64,000 nucleotides of DNA from Paenibacillus lupini (GTDB lineage Bacteria > Bacillota > Bacilli > Paenibacillales > Paenibacillaceae), in NCBI RefSeq assembly GCF_011761355.1, contig NZ_JAASRW010000002.1:744001-808000 (forward strand), written 5' to 3'. Below, in pieces: positions 61,309-64,000 of this stretch. Under the pieces are notes generated by a model, which was not told the DNA's origin, made no database searches, and saw nothing but the letters and a program-made list of their open reading frames with translations. Numbering within the stretch: position 1 is the first letter of the stretch; each line of letters begins with the position of its first letter. The position numbers were made by a program, and so were the translations under genes.

Positions 61309-61649
61309 TTACTATTAACTGGCGCTTCCCATTCGTTTTTCCATCTGCGTATTTCATTAAACACGTCTGTAAAAGCCTTTCCTTTTTCTGTAATGGAATA
61401 CTCCACTGTGACGGGTACGGTAGAAAACACTTCTCTTTTTATCATTTGATGTACTTCTAAATTGCGTAAGGTGTCCGTTAGCCCTTTTGTATTGATGTTC
61501 CCTAAACTTCTTCGCAAATGATTAAACCGCTGAGGTTCTTTTAATAATTCAGTTATCACAAGAAATGTCCATTTTCCTGAAAGAAATTGTAACACCTCAG
61601 AAATTGATGTAATACAATCAATATCAAACTTTGAGCACTCCACTTTCAT
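61287..61649 (-). CDS. HxlR family transcriptional regulator (candidate regulon controller)
   Basis: A 120-residue winged-helix protein of the HxlR family. The N-terminus MKVECSKFDIDCITSISEVLQFLSGKWTFLVI has two cysteines (about residues 5 and 12), and the recognition region is LGNINTKGLTDTLRNLEVHQMIKREVF. The wing VPVTVEYSITEKGKAF is typical. The ATG at 61649 is used; the upstream site is weak. It is the only dedicated regulator gene inside the cluster of C-element genes and lies between C7 and C8, but has no C element itself. A link to the regulon is inferred from position alone. Confidence 0.85.
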   Translation of the reverse strand: MKVECSKFDIDCITSISEVLQFLSGKWTFLVITELLKEPQRFNHLRRSLGNINTKGLTDTLRNLEVHQMIKREVFSTVPVTVEYSITEKGKAFTDVFNEIRRWKNEWEAPVNSNKSVKLN

Positions 61650-61878
61650 CAACTCACAATCAAATGTAATGTTAGAATAATAATTAAAGCATCTAATTTA
61701 AGTATAGTTTAAAAAATGTGGATGTCACTGGAAGTTAAATGCCAAATGTAACAAGGGTGATTAAATTCATGACTAATTGTCCTAGTATTATTCGTTCATG
61801 TCTGTTTACTTATTCAAATATCAAATATATAAAAAGTGGTAAATAATCGAATTATTGATTTCTCATTTGAATCAGACA

Positions 61879-61956
61879 CTTTAGATTTATAAAGCAACTT
61901 TAAAAAAAGAGCCTTCTTATGAAATAAATCAAGTCCTGTTATAGTTGTCTCGAGGC
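61879..61956 (+). promoter_or_regulatory. Regulon promoter element C8 (SDR gene)
   Basis: CTTTA-N6-TAAAG (61879-61894), N16, GCCTTCTTA (61911-61919), N20, TATAGT (61940-61945), then CTCGAGGCA. The SDR start is only 55 bp downstream of the -10, the shortest leader of the nine. The rest of 61653-61878 holds nothing recognised. Confidence 0.88.
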
Positions 61957-61999
61957 ACGATATAGCCCTATCAATTTTTAACATCATGGAGGTACACAT

Positions 62000-62986
62000 A
62001 TGACAATTCAAAAGCACTCCACAATTCAAACACCTATATCATCCGGGTTTGGTCCAAGAACGACAGCAAAGATGGTTATTGGGGAACAGGATCTGACTGG
62101 TAAGATTGCTATCGTGACAGGTGGTTATTCTGGACTCGGTCTTGAAGCGGTCAAAGCCCTTGCTTCTGCAGGGGCAAAGGTTATTGTACCCGCTCGCACT
62201 CTGGAAAAAGCACAGACAGCACTTGAGGGAGTACCTGGTGTAGAACTGGAGCAGTTGGATCTTATGGATCCTGCTTCGATCGATGAGTTTGCAAAACGTT
62301 TTCTTGCTTCCGACAGGCATTTACACATTCTTCTTAATGCCGCAGGAATAATGGCTGCTCCGCTTGTTCGCGATTCGAGGGGGTTTGAATCCCAGCTTGC
62401 AACCAATCATCTGGGACATTTTCAGCTAGTGTTAAGGTTATGGCCCGCGCTTAAGAAGGCAAAAGGCGCAAGAATTGTCTCTGTCTCATCGCGTGCCCTG
62501 CAACTCAGCGCTTTTGATTTTGAAGATCCAAATTTTAATTCACGCGATTATGACAAATGGCTTGCGTACGCTAGATCCAAAACAGCAAATGCTTTATTTG
62601 CCGTAGCAATGGACAAGCGTGGAGAGCCTCATGGAGTGCGAGCATTTTCCGTTCATCCAGGTACGATCGTGACAGATTTATCTCGTCATTTAACCGATGA
62701 TGAATTGCGTGCAATGGGAGCTTTAAACGAACAAGGTGAACGTGCTTTTACCGAGTATAATAATGAAATCAAAACGATTAATGAAGGGGCAGCCACTTTA
62801 GTCTGGTGTGCAGTCCATCCTCAGCTCAACGGAAAGGGTGGGGTCTATTGTGAAAATGGAGATATTGCAGTTATAACGGACAAGCCACACACTCCCGGTG
62901 TATTTGAGTGGGCTGTCGATCCCAAGGAAGCTGATCGCTTATGGATGTTAAGTGAGCAGTTGATAGGTTCAAAATTTGAAAATTAA
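62000..62986 (+). CDS. Short-chain dehydrogenase/reductase (SDR)
   Basis: A 328-residue NAD(P)-dependent SDR. The Rossmann motif is VTGGYSGLGLEAVKAL (about residues 40-55), NAAG is at about 114-117, the catalytic Ser is in VSSRAL, and the Tyr/Lys pair in YARSKTANALFAVAM. The C-terminal part (VHPGTIVTDLSRHLTDDE and onward) matches the retinol dehydrogenase/WW-domain oxidoreductase-like branch that is common in bacteria. It would reduce or oxidise a carbonyl or alcohol on an unknown substrate. ATGGAGG precedes the ATG. It is under element C8. Confidence 0.93.
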   Translation: MTIQKHSTIQTPISSGFGPRTTAKMVIGEQDLTGKIAIVTGGYSGLGLEAVKALASAGAKVIVPARTLEKAQTALEGVPGVELEQLDLMDPASIDEFAKRFLASDRHLHILLNAAGIMAAPLVRDSRGFESQLATNHLGHFQLVLRLWPALKKAKGARIVSVSSRALQLSAFDFEDPNFNSRDYDKWLAYARSKTANALFAVAMDKRGEPHGVRAFSVHPGTIVTDLSRHLTDDELRAMGALNEQGERAFTEYNNEIKTINEGAATLVWCAVHPQLNGKGGVYCENGDIAVITDKPHTPGVFEWAVDPKEADRLWMLSEQLIGSKFEN

Positions 62987-63020
62987 GGCCATAGAATCAA
63001 ATTCATATTTCAAGGTATAA

Positions 63021-63058
63021 GAAACAGCCTGCTGAATGCTCAGCAGGCTGTTTCTATA
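63021..63058 (+). terminator. Terminator after the SDR gene
   Basis: A 15-bp perfect stem (GAAACAGCCTGCTGA with complement), 4-nt loop, T-rich tail. Confidence 0.88.
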
Positions 63059-63152
63059 TAATCTTTTGTGCGAATGATTTGCTTAACTAAATCACTATTC
63101 ATAAAGCTGCATTATTTTGGAATATTGATCTTATGCGGTGCTAGAAGCATGG

Positions 63153-63232
63153 CTTTACTTTTATAAAGCATATATAAAAAAAAAGCCTTCTTTAGGATAT
63201 AGACAATAGCTGTTATAGTTGGCCCGTGACCT
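63153..63232 (+). promoter_or_regulatory. Regulon promoter element C9 (before the racemase gene)
   Basis: CTTTA-N6-TAAAG (63153-63168), N16, GCCTTCTTT (63185-63193, last base deviates), N20, TATAGT (63214-63219). The downstream GAGGCA part is weak. The next credible start is about 415 bp away, so a gene may have been lost between. Confidence 0.82.
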
Positions 63233-63635
63233 TTTATAAACAGTTATTGTTGTTACTGTGATTAGGCTAAGTATATAAATTTTAAAATATTTTTGAGCAT
63301 TGATCTTATTTATTAGAGTTGTTACAAGAAAGTTACATTTTGTATGTATTTTAGAAATATGATTTTTGCATGATTAGTTTAGTGCTATTAACTGAACGAA
63401 ATTGGAATGGCGTAAATGAAGTGATTTTAATCAAAGAGCTATTACTACTAGAAGGAGTACAGACATGTTATTAAATGTATAGAAGCAGTTAGAAAAATTG
63501 AGGATCGACTGGATAATCGTTGATTTCGCTCATACTGATGTTGTACTGGTGATGTCATTCTAATTGCCGACATATCAAGGCCACTGCCGAAAATTTTACT
63601 TATTACTGCATATGTGACTAAGTAGGTGAACGAAG
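63233..63635 (+). other. Leader region with a broken ORF
   Basis: A GAAGGAG site at about 63.45 kb precedes an ATG whose frame reads MLLNV then TAG. Reading through gives KQLEKLRIDWIIVDFAHTDVVL before further stops, as if a gene directly under C9 had decayed. No other feature was seen. Confidence 0.4.
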
Positions 63636-64000
63636 ATGGAACATGGAAGCTTAGGTGTTATTGGGGGAATGGGTCCCAAAGCTACCTCGGTATTTTTTGA
63701 AAAAATAATAAACAAAACGAGTGCGGATATTGACCAGGATCACATTAATATCATTATTCTTAATCATACAAGTCTTCCTGACCGGACCGATGTTCTTCGA
63801 AAGAAGGAAGGGGATCTATTCTTAGACAAAATATCTAAAGATATGGCTCTCCTTCATAATGCCGGTGTATCCAATATTGCAATACCATGTAACACAGCAC
63901 ATTGCTTTTATAATGAGATGCAAGAAATGACCACAATTCCGATTATAAATATGGTTAACGAGACACTTAAGCTTGTCGTGGATAAGTTTGGATCAGGCAG
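63636..64000 (+). CDS. Aspartate/glutamate racemase family protein, 3' end outside window
   Basis: The first 121 codons of a PLP-independent amino acid racemase. GSLGVIGGMGPKATSVFFEKII is the family N-terminus. The first catalytic cysteine is in AIPCNTAHCF (about residue 87), and the following TTIPIINMVNET is typical. The second cysteine would lie beyond the window. AGGTGA lies 7 nt before the ATG. The frame is open at base 64000. Members interconvert L- and D-Asp/Glu or racemise hydantoins and related compounds. It may be read from element C9 through a long leader. Confidence 0.88.
   Translation, partial: MEHGSLGVIGGMGPKATSVFFEKIINKTSADIDQDHINIIILNHTSLPDRTDVLRKKEGDLFLDKISKDMALLHNAGVSNIAIPCNTAHCFYNEMQEMTTIPIINMVNETLKLVVDKFGSG

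Noticed and set aside
61287-61649. Naming the HxlR protein as proven regulator of the C elements
   Set aside because: Only its location supports this. It has no element of its own and no matching operator was found near its start.
44165-63232. Reading the nine C elements as copies of a miniature transposable element
   Set aside because: Only short boxes are conserved, at fixed distances, while the intervening N20 and flanking sequences differ, no terminal inverted repeats or target duplications are seen, and all copies are in promoter position and orientation.

Overview
The window looks like chromosome of a spore-forming member of the Bacillota, most likely Paenibacillus or a close relative. 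The evidence is two gerA-type germinant-receptor operons, a yraGF-adhB-yraED spore-coat operon, YesM/YesN-type two-component regulation beside an LplB/YtcP-type sugar importer, DUF2515, DUF3231 and YolD-like proteins, LexA (DinR) boxes of the Bacillus type, strong AGGAGG ribosome binding sites and many GTG/TTG starts. This assignment rests on gene content only.

Layout. 1-3.3 kb: a DUF2515 gene cut by the window edge, an SOS-controlled Y-family polymerase with its YolD-like partner, and an aldo/keto reductase remnant. 3.7-9.7 kb: a DUF3231 gene with a small membrane protein, then germinant-receptor operon 1 in the order A-C-D-B. 10-14.7 kb: an HxlR regulator, an isochorismatase-fold hydrolase, a DinB-fold protein and a secreted M6 (immune inhibitor A type) protease. 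14.7-20.5 kb: IS110 and IS3 debris flanking a two-gene glycosidase operon (an unassigned six-hairpin protein plus GH43). 20.6-38 kb: a galactomannan-type utilisation region with two AraC regulators, GH42, GH36, a YesM/YesN pair, an ABC importer, an intracellular GH26 and a secreted multidomain GH26. 38.3-42.3 kb: MarR, PaiA-like acetyltransferase and the yra spore-coat/alcohol dehydrogenase operon. 42.5-64 kb: a stress or detoxification-like accessory region (nitroreductase, two esterase-like hydrolases, DUF1304, DsbA/FrnE, Dabb, cupin, two NTF2-like proteins, a 14-TM efflux pump, HxlR, SDR, Asp/Glu racemase) interrupted by germinant-receptor operon 2, a VanZ-like gene and an IS3 relic.

The most unusual signal is a promoter element that occurs nine times between 44.1 and 63.3 kb, on both strands, each time upstream of a gene or operon of the accessory region. 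It reads CTTTA-N6-TAAAG-N16-GCCTTCTTA-N20-TATAGT. All three spacings are identical in all nine copies, although the N6 and N20 stretches differ between copies. I read it as the control element of an undescribed regulon whose members are scattered as separate transcription units. Its regulator is unknown; the HxlR gene inside the cluster is a candidate only.

A second regulatory find is a promoter module of about 75 bp shared by the sugar ABC importer (30.25 kb) and the secreted mannanase (38.2 kb, opposite strand). It is probably the target of the adjacent YesN-like response regulator. It would link import with extracellular hydrolysis, and two CcpA (cre) sites lie in the mannanase leader.
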